DNA of 8,517 bases, taken from positions 1 through 8,517 of the forward strand of contig DOFS01000224.1 in NCBI GenBank assembly GCA_003523945.1. Reading direction: 5' to 3'. Origin of the DNA: Nitrospiraceae bacterium. GTDB taxonomy: Bacteria; Nitrospirota; Nitrospiria; Nitrospirales; UBA8639. The notes under the pieces are model-generated. The model was given only the letters and a program-made list of their open reading frames with translations. It was not told the DNA's origin and did not search any database. This document shows positions 1 to 5,892 of the stretch, in pieces; the first letter of the stretch is position 1; each line of letters begins with the position of its first letter. Both the position numbers and the translations under genes were made by a program.

Positions 1-731
1 TCCACCTGTTCCCGCTCACCGGTCCGAAGAGGAGACAACAATTCCAGGTATTGGTCGGTCGATACGTCCGGTTTTAAATCCAGGGGAGTCATAAGGAACA
101 ATTCTCCCAAACTGTATCCGATATTATCCCTTGCACCTTTGTTGACTTGAATAAACCGCAGAGTCGTGGCATCAAACACATAGACTTCATTGACCGATTC
201 ATCAAGAATTCTCCCCAGGTAGGATACCCGCTCTTCGTTTTGCTTTCGTCGAGAAATATCCCGAAGAATCACCGTCAACCATCGCTTCCCCGACTGTTCG
301 GTTTGAGAAATCGAGGCTTCCAAAGGGAAGGTCTCGCCGTTCCGGCGCAGCCCTGAAATTTCCATGTTGGCGCCCATTCGTCTGGAGGTTTCTCCGGTCT
401 CAGCAAATCGGCGTATGTGTTCACGATGGGCAGATCGAAGAGGGAGCGGAATAAATTGGTCGAGGGTATTTCCCACTGCCTCATCAGCGGAACATTGAAA
501 AATTTCCTCGGCGGCCGCATTAAAAATCACAATCCGATGATCGTCATCGATGATAATAATGGCATCCATGGCCGAATGGATGATGCCTGCCAGTTGCTGC
601 TCAATTGCCTCCAACCCGTCCCTGGCTTCCTGATGCATGGCCTGAACGGCTCGCAGTTCCGCCAATTCCTGACGAAGCAATGCCAATTCACGAGTGACGT
701 TTGGATCTGAGGAGAAGGATTGATTACTCAT
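1..731 (-). CDS. PAS-domain sensor protein, N-terminal part (runs off left edge)
   Basis: Reading the minus strand from ATG at 731 gives 243 residues with no stop before the window edge. Residues 11-50 form a charged, leucine-rich, probably coiled-coil segment. A PAS domain follows at about 50-160 (AMDAIIIIDDDHRIVIFNAAAE, then LRRNGETFPLEASIS and the PAC-type ending VILRDISRRK). A second PAS begins at about 172 (LGRILDESVNEVYVFD, then IGYSLGELF). No membrane segment is seen, so this part should be cytoplasmic. The output domain is outside the window. A histidine kinase pairing with the response regulator encoded just upstream is the likeliest case (inference); a diguanylate cyclase is possible. 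The start is uncertain: no Shine-Dalgarno precedes ATG 731, and an in-frame ATG at 800 would add 23 residues, also without a good ribosome site. Confidence 0.85.
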   Translation of the reverse strand, partial: MSNQSFSSDPNVTRELALLRQELAELRAVQAMHQEARDGLEAIEQQLAGIIHSAMDAIIIIDDDHRIVIFNAAAEEIFQCSADEAVGNTLDQFIPLPLRSAHREHIRRFAETGETSRRMGANMEISGLRRNGETFPLEASISQTEQSGKRWLTVILRDISRRKQNEERVSYLGRILDESVNEVYVFDATTLRFIQVNKGARDNIGYSLGELFLMTPLDLKPDVSTDQYLELLSPLRTGEREQV

Positions 732-911
732 GACTGAATTTTCGTAAAGGGTAAGGAGGAAGGCGTGAGAAGTAAAGAGAGAGAAGGAAGAAAGATGCAT
801 TGAGCGGGTGACGTCCAGGACTCTTTCCGACCTATTTTTTTTCCATTATCTCACTCCTCACGGTTTATCACACGGGCTTGACGCCTTCGAGTGACTTTTT
901 CGTTCCTTCGG
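732..911 (-). other. Intergenic leader of the PAS sensor, with short reading frame MEKK and an A8 run
   Basis: This 180-nt gap lies between two minus-strand genes that are probably cotranscribed. I see no convincing terminator. On the minus strand a GAGGAG sequence stands before ATG at 846, which opens a tiny frame (ATG GAA AAA AAA TAG) ending directly after a run of eight A (T8 at 835-842 on the plus strand). If one base of the run were skipped, the frame would continue through ATG 800 into the PAS sensor. It may be chance, a slippery leader, or a homopolymer length error. Confidence 0.35.
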
Positions 912-2279
912 CTAGGCTTCCTCCATCTCAGCCAGCTTGCGATATAACGTCTTCCGGTCGATCCCAAGCACGTGCGCCGTTTGATATTTATTTCCACCCA
1001 TTTTCTCTAAAACCCGCCGGATGTAGGACTTTTCCAACTGTTCCAGGGGCAGTAGCCGCTCCGCGGCATCGCCGATGAGCTGCCCATCCCCCTTGATGTC
1101 TCGAATGTTCGAGGGAAGATCGTCTAAAACAATCTTTTTACCCAGCGTCAAGGTCGCGGCACGCTCCAGGATATTTTCCAATTCTCTGACATTACCGGGC
1201 CATTGATAATCCATGAGCCTGGCCATGGCCGATTCTTCTATGCCTTCAATATGTTTCTGAATCGCGGTCGGACTTTTTTGCAGTAATCCCTGAACCAGAA
1301 TCGGTAGGTCCTCTTTGCGATCCCGAAGGGGAGGTAAGTGCAGTTCAATGACATTCAACCGATAATACAAATCCTCCCGAAACCGCTTGGCCTTGACCTC
1401 TTCTGCCAAATGCACGTTCGTGGCCACCAATAACCGGACATTGATTGATAATGAGCGAGTGGCCCCTACCCGCCGGATTTCCCGCTCTTGCACCGCACGC
1501 AACAACTTGGCCTGGAGCATCATGGGCAATTCACTGATTTCATCCAGAAACAACGTACCCTCGTGGGCTTCTTCAAACAAACCGGGTTTGTCGGATTTGG
1601 CGTCCGTAAAGGCCCCTCGCACATGACCGAATAGCTCACTTTCCAACAATAGTTCAGGAATCGCCGCACAGTTCACGGGAACGAAAGGGGCAGACTTGCG
1701 TTGACTATTATAATGAATGGCTTTCGCCACGAGTTCCTTTCCCGTCCCACTTTCTCCTGTGATCAAAATATTCGTCTGTGAATCGGCCACCCGCCGGATG
1801 AGATCAAAAATTTCTTTCATCGGCTTGCTTTTGCCGAGAATCTGGTCAAACGAATATTCCCGGCTGACCTGTTGGCGTAATTGTTTGACCTCCTGGCGAA
1901 GAAGCGCCTCTCGCATGGCTTTCGCCACCGTCACCGATAATTCATTGCTCTTGATGGGTTTGGTCAGATAGTCAAACGCCCCCTGCTTCATCGCATCAAC
2001 AGCCGATTCCACGGTGCCAAAGGCCGTCATCATGATGAGATTGGAATCCGGATGCTTTCGAAGGACATGATCCAACAAGGTCAGCCCGTCCATTCCTTTC
2101 ATGCGTAAATCCGTCACGATCACGGGAAATTTCTCAGTTTCCAGTTGATTGAGGGCGTCGTGACCATCTGAGGCCACCATGACTCGATAGTGCTCTTCCT
2201 CAAGGATATCCCGTAATAATTGCCGCATTTCGGGTTCATCATCGACGACGAGGATAGCTGGAGAATCATTATTGATCAT
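912..2279 (-). CDS. NtrC-family sigma-54-dependent response regulator
   Basis: A complete 455-residue bacterial enhancer-binding protein, the usual length for this family. Residues 8-122 are a receiver domain with acidic pocket D13-D14, phospho-acceptor D57, T85 and K107. Residues about 147-380 are the AAA+ sigma-54 activation domain, with Walker A GESGTGKE (175-182), the sigma-54 contact loop GAFTDA (222-227), Walker B with LFLDE (243-247), and the typical RFREDLYYRLNV and WPGNVRELEN stretches. Residues about 415-452 are a Fis-type helix-turn-helix (NKYQTAHVLGIDRKTLYRKL). Phosphorylated protein of this family hydrolyses ATP to open sigma-54 promoters from a distant upstream site. The start is supported by AAGGAA (complement of 2288-2293) with an 8-nt spacer. 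It lies upstream of the PAS sensor on the same strand and opposite a usp gene with a sigma-54 promoter. The GAFTDA loop is a variant of canonical GAFTGA. Confidence 0.96.
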   Translation of the reverse strand: MINNDSPAILVVDDEPEMRQLLRDILEEEHYRVMVASDGHDALNQLETEKFPVIVTDLRMKGMDGLTLLDHVLRKHPDSNLIMMTAFGTVESAVDAMKQGAFDYLTKPIKSNELSVTVAKAMREALLRQEVKQLRQQVSREYSFDQILGKSKPMKEIFDLIRRVADSQTNILITGESGTGKELVAKAIHYNSQRKSAPFVPVNCAAIPELLLESELFGHVRGAFTDAKSDKPGLFEEAHEGTLFLDEISELPMMLQAKLLRAVQEREIRRVGATRSLSINVRLLVATNVHLAEEVKAKRFREDLYYRLNVIELHLPPLRDRKEDLPILVQGLLQKSPTAIQKHIEGIEESAMARLMDYQWPGNVRELENILERAATLTLGKKIVLDDLPSNIRDIKGDGQLIGDAAERLLPLEQLEKSYIRRVLEKMGGNKYQTAHVLGIDRKTLYRKLAEMEEA

Positions 2280-2441
2280 GGGCAGTATTCCTTGTTTGGC
2301 TCGGTATTGAATGAGGCCATGATTGCGGAGCGATATGACCTGAGAACACTTTGATTAGGATACATTATCTTTTGGATGACGGTCTTTTACTCTCTAATGT
2401 CGGCCAGAGTCGACGATGGAAATTCAGCATCTCTGTTGTTT

Positions 2442-2484
2442 TTTGCACCAATCATTATTCCTACTAATGTAGCAATTTGCACCA
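2442..2484 (+). repeat. Pair of 9-bp direct repeats TTTGCACCA, 34-bp period
   Basis: TTTGCACCA occurs at 2442-2450 and again at 2476-2484. The repeats lie about 240-275 bp upstream of the predicted usp transcription start and about 160-200 bp upstream of the regulator start codon. They could be a binding-site pair for either gene, but two 9-mers in a 475-bp region are only mildly unlikely by chance. Confidence 0.3.
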
Positions 2485-2581
2485 CTCAGACCATCTCATC
2501 CCCTCGAAACCTGCCTGGTTAAAAATAGAGGCCACCCCGTGCCCACACTAAGAATATTTTTGATCGTTTTGAGGAAGAACC

Positions 2582-2595
2582 CGTTCCCCCTGAAT
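2582..2595 (+). promoter_or_regulatory. Candidate upstream activator site, CGTTCC-N4-GAAT (copy 1)
   Basis: The sequence CGTTCC CCCT GAAT lies 108 bp upstream of the first base of the sigma-54 promoter at 2690. The same spaced motif stands 101 bp upstream of the second sigma-54 promoter. A short inverted repeat, GAAC-CC-GTTC, overlaps its left part. The distance suits an enhancer-type site for an NtrC-family activator. The assignment is inference from two copies only. Confidence 0.3.
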
Positions 2596-2689
2596 CTCCT
2601 TGAGACACCAATTTTATCTTTTCTATCAAACTCCCCCCCTGGAACATTAAGGAAAAGAACAGCTCATTGGTGATAGGGGGTTCTCTTGA

Positions 2690-2705
2690 TGGCATTCCTC
2701 TTGCT
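2690..2705 (+). promoter_or_regulatory. Sigma-54 (-24/-12) promoter of usp1
   Basis: TGGCATTCCTCTTGCT matches the sigma-54 consensus TGGCAC-N5-TTGCW closely, with GG at 2691-2692, GC at 2703-2704 and exactly 10 bases between. Transcription would start near 2716, giving a leader of about 39 nt before ATG 2755. It faces away from the adjacent sigma-54 activator gene, which supports a functional link. Confidence 0.8.
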
Positions 2706-2743
2706 CGTTCTCAAACACAGGGCACGGTGAACAACCTTGAAAA

Positions 2744-2750
2744 AGGGAGA
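2744..2750 (+). promoter_or_regulatory. Ribosome binding site that fixes the usp1 start
   Basis: AGGGAGA lies 4-5 nt before ATG 2755. A TTG at 2737 is in frame and would add six residues (MKKGDP), but it would place the ribosome site inside the coding sequence and has no site of its own, so ATG 2755 is preferred. Confidence 0.75.
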
Positions 2751-2754
2751 TCCT

Positions 2755-3618
2755 ATGAAAATTGTTGCTGCGGTTGATGGCTCATCCTATTCAACCTCAT
2801 CTATTCAGGCTCTTGCACATTTTACGCCGCCTGAGGAGTTAACGCTGGTTCATGCTCTGCACCTTCCCGATTTCAACTATCCGATGATTACACCGGATCT
2901 CAGAGCCGAGGCTCAGGAAGAAATCAAAGTCCAATTACGAAAAGTCGGAGAAGAGATTCTCGATGGAGCCCAGAAGCACCTGCCTGCCGATTTCTCCCAT
3001 GTGCAGCGGGTCCATCAAATCGGACATCCGGTCGACGTGATTGTGGAAACTGCGCGGTCCGCCCGATCCAATCTGATCGTCATGGGAGCTAGAGGTCTTG
3101 GCCCCATCAAAGAGCTGATTCTCGGAAGCGTGTCTCATCGGGTTCTGATGCATGCGCCCTGTTCAACCATGATCGTCAAGGCCCCTGTCACACAGTTGAA
3201 AAAGATCCTTCTCCCCATCGAGGGCCAGGAAGACGCAGAAGTGGCGTTACAATTTCTGGCCCTTCAACCTTTTCAACAACCGGTTGAAGTCGAGGTGTTC
3301 GCAGTCTGGCCACAACCCCAACTATCCTGGCCCACCACGGTGAGACAATCGGAGTTACTGGAAATTCAGGCCATTGAAGAGGCTCAGAAGCGCATGAAAC
3401 ATATCACCGACAAGCTCAGCCGGATGAACTTCCTTTGTCAGGCCCATGTCGGGATGGGCGACCCAGCCTATGCCATCCTCGCCCAGGCCAAAGCTTCCCA
3501 ATCCGACCTGATCATCATGGGAACTCATGGCCGTGGGGGGTTCTCTAGATTTTTAATGGGGAGCGTTTCAAATTCCGTGTTGCACCAGAGCCCAGGACCT
3601 GTCTTGATTGTCCGGTAG
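2755..3618 (+). CDS. Universal stress protein with two Usp domains (usp1)
   Basis: A 287-residue cytoplasmic protein made of two fused Usp domains. Domain 1 (about 1-142) begins MKIVAAVDGSSYS and carries the nucleotide-binding motif G-x2-G-x9-G-S at G111, G114, G124-S125 (VMGARGLGP to LGSVS). Domain 2 (about 146-287) begins LKKILLPIEGQED and carries the same motif at G256, G259, G269-S270 (IMGTHGRGG to MGSVS). Both motifs are intact, so both halves are predicted to bind ATP. Members with this motif act in stress survival and energy or redox signalling; no specific partner can be read from sequence. It has its own sigma-54 promoter and is followed by a weak terminator-like element and a second sigma-54 promoter. 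It is therefore probably a single-gene transcript in the same regulon as hsp20. Confidence 0.95.
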   Translation: MKIVAAVDGSSYSTSSIQALAHFTPPEELTLVHALHLPDFNYPMITPDLRAEAQEEIKVQLRKVGEEILDGAQKHLPADFSHVQRVHQIGHPVDVIVETARSARSNLIVMGARGLGPIKELILGSVSHRVLMHAPCSTMIVKAPVTQLKKILLPIEGQEDAEVALQFLALQPFQQPVEVEVFAVWPQPQLSWPTTVRQSELLEIQAIEEAQKRMKHITDKLSRMNFLCQAHVGMGDPAYAILAQAKASQSDLIIMGTHGRGGFSRFLMGSVSNSVLHQSPGPVLIVR

Positions 3619-3630
3619 AATTTCAGAAAC

Positions 3631-3648
3631 AAAAAGACCGCTTTTTTT
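3631..3648 (+). terminator. Weak terminator-like hairpin after usp1
   Basis: AAAAAG (3631-3636), loop ACCG, CTTTTT (3641-3646) and two further T form a 6-bp stem running into a T tract, starting 12 nt after the usp1 stop. The stem is mostly A-T, so termination would be weak if it occurs at all. Confidence 0.3.
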
Positions 3649-3660
3649 CCTGTTGACGAC

Positions 3661-3703
3661 ATCTGCTACAGGGACGTTCCGACAGAATGAGGCGATCTGC
3701 TAC
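3661..3703 (+). repeat. Pair of 9-bp direct repeats ATCTGCTAC, 34-bp period
   Basis: ATCTGCTAC occurs at 3661-3669 and 3695-3703, about 140 and 105 bp upstream of the predicted hsp20 transcription start, which is the usual range for sigma-54 activator sites. A second short repeat, GACGACAT, occurs at 3655-3662 and 3715-3722. The repeats flank the CGTTCC-N4-GAAT motif at 3675-3688. Confidence 0.35.
3675..3688 (+). promoter_or_regulatory. Candidate upstream activator site, CGTTCC-N4-GAAT (copy 2)
   Basis: CGTTCC GACA GAAT lies 101 bp upstream of the sigma-54 promoter at 3776 and matches the motif 108 bp upstream of the usp1 promoter. Its left part sits in the near-palindrome GGGACGTTCC (3671-3680). 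It is a candidate binding site for the adjacent NtrC-family regulator, by inference only. Confidence 0.3.
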
Positions 3704-3775
3704 CAGTGAAAATGGACGACATGTTTCCATGAAGGATTGTGGGGAAAAACTGCAGTCGCCTTTCCTTTCCATTAT

Positions 3776-3791
3776 TGGCATATCCATTGCT
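3776..3791 (+). promoter_or_regulatory. Sigma-54 (-24/-12) promoter of hsp20
   Basis: TGGCATATCCATTGCT has GG at 3777-3778 and GC at 3789-3790 with exactly 10 bases between, and agrees with the sigma-54 consensus at TGGCA and TTGCT. The predicted start near 3802 leaves a leader of about 52 nt before ATG 3854. It is nearly the same sequence as the usp1 promoter, sharing TGGCAT and TTGCT. Confidence 0.8.
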
Positions 3792-3853
3792 TAACCACAG
3801 TTTCAGGTATGATCAATTTTTTTCTTCCAGGGTAAAAATAAGGAGGATATCAA

Positions 3854-4309
3854 ATGAGTAACATTACACGTTGGGATCCGTTTCGAGAATTGGATGAATT
3901 ACAGGGCCGGCTTTCAACCTTGTTTGGCCGGGCACCGGTCAGGAAAGAGGGGGAACGTCAAGAAGCGTTACGTGTCGCCGAATGGGCTCCCCTGGTAGAC
4001 ATCACAGAAGATACAAAAGAATACTTGGTCAAAGCCGAGCTTCCGGAGGTCAAAAAAGACGAAATCAAAATCGGTGTCCAAAACGATGTGCTAGTCATTT
4101 CCGGTGAACGAAAGTATGAGAAGGAAGAGAAGGACAAAAAGTACCATCGGATCGAGCGCGCCTATGGCAGCTTTTCACGCAGTTTCACCATCCCCGAAGA
4201 TGCGGATCCCGAGAAAGTTTCGGCGGAATTCAAGGAGGGGGTATTGCACGTCCATATACCCAAAAGCGACCGCGCCAAACCGAAAAGCATTGCCGTGAAA
4301 GTTTCATGA
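3854..4309 (+). CDS. hsp20: Small heat shock protein, Hsp20/alpha-crystallin family
   Basis: A 151-residue protein of typical length for bacterial class A small heat shock proteins. The N-terminus MSNITRWDPFRELDELQGRL is the usual start of this group. The alpha-crystallin domain spans about 45-138, with the conserved A-x3-x-G-V-L signature as AEFKEGVL (124-131). The C-terminal anchoring I-x-I/V motif appears as IAV (146-148). It should form oligomers that hold unfolding proteins in the cytoplasm without using ATP. A strong ribosome site, AAGGAGG (3840-3846), sits 7 nt before the start. Transcription is predicted from the sigma-54 promoter at 3776, which is unusual: known hsp20 genes are more often under sigma-32 or repressor (HrcA, ROSE thermometer) control. 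The cupredoxin gene follows after 90 nt with no clear terminator, so the two may be cotranscribed. Confidence 0.96.
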   Translation: MSNITRWDPFRELDELQGRLSTLFGRAPVRKEGERQEALRVAEWAPLVDITEDTKEYLVKAELPEVKKDEIKIGVQNDVLVISGERKYEKEEKDKKYHRIERAYGSFSRSFTIPEDADPEKVSAEFKEGVLHVHIPKSDRAKPKSIAVKVS

Positions 4310-4399
4310 TTTTGCGGTGCTTTGCACTGATGACAATACCACTATTCAAGACAAATCGCGTGAGAAAAGTCACTCCAAAATAAGGAAGATCACCCACAC

Positions 4400-4825
4400 A
4401 TGCACACTCTTCGAGAATGGCTATTTCATAAAATTTGGGTTCTCTTCATTGGATTCTTTCTCTTAGGGGGTATTTCCCCATCCCGCGCACAGCCTCTACA
4501 GGAAGTGATCGTGACCATAGAAGGATACACGTTTCAAACCACCCAGATGCCTCTTCAACTGGACACAGAGACCATTATCTACATCCAAAACAAAGATACG
4601 GTCCGACATGATTTTGGAACAGACATGTTTTTGAATACCCTGACCCACGTCGAAAGCAACGGAGTCGTGACCTATGGAAAGGGTTTGGAAGGTGTTTATC
4701 TCGATCCTGGCCAGGAAGCATCAATCCATTTGATGCTCAAGCACTCTGGTCGATTCCAATTCCAATGCTCGATACATAAGGAGATGAAAGGGGAAATTCT
4801 ACTCCTGATCGTGGACGCGGTGTAA
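4400..4825 (+). CDS. Exported cupredoxin (type 1 copper, amicyanin/plastocyanin-like)
   Basis: A 141-residue protein with an N-terminal signal peptide: a hydrophobic stretch at about 12-25 (IWVLFIGFFLLGG) and a probable signal peptidase site after S-R-A30. The mature part is about 111 residues. Type 1 copper ligands are visible as H70 (VRHDFGT) and the cluster C123-x2-H126-x2-M129 (FQCSIHKEMKGEI). That spacing is known from amicyanin. The predicted role is single-electron transfer or copper binding in the periplasm; no partner is identified. The ribosome site is GGAAGA (4384-4389), 10 nt before ATG. It follows hsp20 after 90 nt and may share its sigma-54 transcript. The combination of a cytoplasmic chaperone and a periplasmic copper protein in one unit is uncommon. 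Confidence 0.88.
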   Translation: MHTLREWLFHKIWVLFIGFFLLGGISPSRAQPLQEVIVTIEGYTFQTTQMPLQLDTETIIYIQNKDTVRHDFGTDMFLNTLTHVESNGVVTYGKGLEGVYLDPGQEASIHLMLKHSGRFQFQCSIHKEMKGEILLLIVDAV

Positions 4826-4849
4826 TCGGCAAACTTGATTGAGTATGGG

Positions 4850-4878
4850 TTGTGGTCGGATGCCCGAGTGACTAGAAT
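4850..4878 (+). promoter_or_regulatory. Possible sigma-70-type promoter of usp2
   Basis: TTGTGG (4850-4855), a 17-bp spacer and TAGAAT (4873-4878) make a weak -35 and a good -10 box. Transcription would begin near 4885, at the left edge of the palindrome. No GG-N10-GC sigma-54 element with consensus flanks was found in this gap. Confidence 0.3.
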
Positions 4879-4911
4879 CCTTAGTAAGACGGTCTTACTT
4901 TCACCCTAAGG
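4879..4911 (+). promoter_or_regulatory. Nested inverted repeats in the usp2 leader
   Basis: AGTAAGACGGTCTTACT (4883-4899) is a perfect palindrome of two 8-nt arms around one base. It overlaps a second inverted pair, CCTTAG (4879-4884) and CTAAGG (4906-4911). As DNA this looks like a dimeric operator covering the predicted transcription start. As RNA it could form a 7-bp hairpin with a 3-nt loop, or alternatively pair CCTTAG with CTAAGG just upstream of the ribosome site GAAAGG (4913-4918). It has no T tract, so it is not a normal terminator. Confidence 0.5.
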
Positions 4912-4929
4912 CGAAAGGCCAATATCGCT

Positions 4930-5892
4930 ATGGTCAAAATTGTGACCCATATTTTGATTCCTACCGACTTTTCACCAAGCTCTGTTCCTGCCTTTCGATA
5001 CGCGGTGGAATGGGCGAAAGTTTTTGAAGCGGAACTGACGCTTCTTCATGTCCATTCATTACAACCGGGGCTGGACATCGATGCCGGAGTTGCCCAACAA
5101 TTCCTGGATGAACAACGCAAGGTGGCGCGAGAAGAGTTGGAAACGCTGGTGGCTCAGGCCCGACAGCAAGTCCCGGGCGCATCCATGGAGCTGCTGGCAG
5201 GGCTTCCCTCTGAATGCATTTGCGAGGTCGCCCGGGAAAAAAAATGCGATTTAATTATGATGGGATCCCACGGGTGGACAGGATTCAATCGCGTCCTATT
5301 CGGGAGTGTGGCGGAACGGGTGATTCAACGAGCCCCATGCCCGGTCCTGACCATTCCTCACAGGGAATCCGCCGATATTTCAGCGATGCATCCCTTACAA
5401 ATTCTCCCAAAACAAGTGGTGCTGCCCGTGGAATTCTCCGATTGCTCCATGGATGCCTATGAATACGCGGTCCAAATTGCCAAATGGTTTGATGTACCTC
5501 TAACCTTAGTCCATGCCATTGAGCCATTATCCTACAGCTTGGATTTCACCCTGACTCATCCGCTTCAAGAAAAAACCAACCGTGATAAGGTCGAAAAGCG
5601 TCTGGCTGATCTCACTGCCGTCCTGTCCGAACAGGGTCTATCCGCCAGATATGAGTTACTCGACAAACCAACCGTTGAGGGCATTCTGGAAACCAGTGCC
5701 ATTCAGCAAGCGGATCTTATCGTCATGGGGACCCATGGTCGAAAAGGACTCACCCGCATGATCCTGGGGAGCACGGCCTACAAGGTACTCGAACAAAGCC
5801 CCTACCCTGTCCTCACAGTCAAAAGTCCGAAATTCGAGGGAGGGCACCATTCAGTACAGAAAAAGGAACACAGCACATCCTCCCCCACATGA
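4930..5892 (+). CDS. Universal stress protein with two Usp domains (usp2)
   Basis: A 320-residue tandem Usp protein. Domain 1 (about 1-145) starts VTHILIPTDFSPSS and has the ATP-binding motif G-x2-G-x9-G-S at G112, G115, G125-S126 (MGSHGWTGF to FGSVA). Domain 2 (about 160-301) starts KQVVLPVEFSDCS and has the motif at G267, G270, G280-S281 (MGTHGRKGL to LGSTA). The last 20 or so residues are a polar tail rich in His, Lys and Ser, probably disordered. Three cysteines cluster before motif 1 (C96, C98, C106), which is unusual and might allow thiol chemistry or metal binding (inference). The ribosome site GAAAGG is modest, 11 nt before ATG. Its stop codon overlaps the start of the next gene (ATGA), so it is translationally coupled to the 462-residue protein and then to the iron-sulfur protein. 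Confidence 0.95.
   Translation: MVKIVTHILIPTDFSPSSVPAFRYAVEWAKVFEAELTLLHVHSLQPGLDIDAGVAQQFLDEQRKVAREELETLVAQARQQVPGASMELLAGLPSECICEVAREKKCDLIMMGSHGWTGFNRVLFGSVAERVIQRAPCPVLTIPHRESADISAMHPLQILPKQVVLPVEFSDCSMDAYEYAVQIAKWFDVPLTLVHAIEPLSYSLDFTLTHPLQEKTNRDKVEKRLADLTAVLSEQGLSARYELLDKPTVEGILETSAIQQADLIVMGTHGRKGLTRMILGSTAYKVLEQSPYPVLTVKSPKFEGGHHSVQKKEHSTSSPT

Larger units (their letters stand above)
2280..2754. other. Divergent intergenic region between regulator and first usp
   Basis: This 475-bp region separates divergently transcribed genes. No credible coding frame is seen. Its right end holds a strong sigma-54 promoter for the usp gene (2690-2705). A spaced motif at 2582-2595 recurs before hsp20, and a 9-bp direct repeat lies at 2442-2484. 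I could not pick a confident sigma-70 promoter for the leftward regulator gene, although it must start somewhere here. Short homopolymer tracts (TTTTTT near 2440, CCCCCCC near 2634) are present without clear meaning. Confidence 0.6.

Noticed and set aside
275..520. Short open frames within the PAS sensor region on either strand
   Set aside because: They overlap the continuous PAS-domain frame in other phases and show no domain features of their own.
2737..2754. TTG start extending usp1 by six residues
   Set aside because: The ribosome site AGGGAGA would lie inside the gene, and the MKIVAAVDGSS start at 2755 matches the usual Usp N-terminus.
3806..3822. FNR-type box near TATGATCAA before hsp20
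   Set aside because: Only the right half-site (ATCAA) is present; the left half does not match TTGAT at the required spacing.
4317..4327. GTGC-TTT-GCAC hairpin after hsp20 as a terminator
   Set aside because: The stem is only 4 bp and no T tract follows, so readthrough into the cupredoxin gene is more likely.
4826..4929. Sigma-54 promoter before usp2
   Set aside because: Every GG in the gap was checked for GC ten bases later and none fitted, so usp2 is not assigned a sigma-54 promoter of its own.
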